Part shown: positions 63,983-64,000 of the stretch, one piece after another
Layout: every line of letters begins with the position of its first letter
Position numbering within the stretch: the first letter of the stretch is position 1
Origin: Dyadobacter fermentans
GTDB taxonomy: Bacteria > Bacteroidota > Bacteroidia > Cytophagales > Spirosomataceae
Direction of reading: 5' to 3'
DNA: 64,000 nt
Assembly (NCBI RefSeq): GCF_019924045.1
Contig: NZ_JAHXBN010000018.1
Span: forward strand, 186,001 to 250,000
Program-made: the position numbers and the translations under genes
Notes under the pieces: model-generated
The model's database searches: none
Seen by the model: the letters and a program-made list of their open reading frames with translations, nothing else
What the model was told of the DNA's origin: nothing

Positions 63983-64000
63983 TGTCAACCCAATACGATC

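Noticed and set aside
1..64000. Search by eye for tRNA, rRNA, transposase, integrase, prophage or toxin-antitoxin genes
   Set aside because: No sequence in the window supports any of them; apparent small ORF pairs are shadows of larger genes.

Overview
The window looks like chromosomal DNA of a Bacteroidota bacterium, most likely a Cytophagales/Spirosomaceae member such as Dyadobacter (genus is inference). Evidence: three SusC/SusD pairs, type IX secretion (T9SS) C-terminal sorting domains on large secreted proteins, ECF sigma/FecR/STN-TonB signalling chains, and Bacteroidota-type promoters of the form TTG-N19-21-TAnnTTTG. No rRNA, tRNA, transposase, integrase or CRISPR array was found.

Layout. 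1-297 is the 3' end of a sugar/maltose O-acetyltransferase. 308-5573 holds a possible small protein and two T9SS-exported proteins: a reprolysin-like metalloprotease and a thrombospondin-type-3 repeat adhesin-like protein. 6005-9704 encodes a NarL-type response regulator overlapping a propeller-sensor histidine kinase. 9738-18278 is a tandem pair of about 1,415-residue T9SS proteins, each built of seven modules with a conserved Cys pair. 18376-21900 is an ABC-2 transporter plus a LytS/LytTR two-component system. 22039-26578 holds a Na+/H+ antiporter, an AraC regulator, a DUF5683 membrane protein and a DUF6454 secreted protein. 26928-28183 is a DoxX-ArsR-SRPBCC operon with a clear promoter/operator, followed by a DHFR-like reductase and a serine beta-lactamase-like hydrolase.

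30215-37506 is an ECF sigma - FecR anti-sigma - STN-SusC - SusD unit without any glycoside hydrolase. A second SusC/SusD pair without sigma/FecR (37624-42114) converges on it. 42262-47134 is a sulfide/persulfide-type operon: a Crp/Fnr regulator, a TauE/SafE exporter, an MBL-rhodanese fusion, two YeeE/YedE proteins and an SDR. TGTGAC-N4-GTCACA-type operators stand in front of three of its genes. A succinyl-CoA:acetate CoA-transferase diverges from it. 48926-54085 holds a GH92 mannosidase, a divergent AraC regulator and an NmrA-type SDR. 54178-63732 (minus strand) is a third Sus locus: ECF sigma, FecR, STN-SusC, SusD, a DUF4959/DUF5126/DUF5000-type lipoprotein and a DUF4998 lipoprotein. It could supply glycans to the nearby GH92 enzyme.

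The items most worth following up are the seven-module twin T9SS proteins, the sulfur operon with its repeated Crp-type operators, the inverted heptamer arrays between a sigma factor and its anti-sigma gene, and a nested palindromic minisatellite at 26653-26794. I did not find a system that I can call clearly new; the rest belongs to recognisable families.
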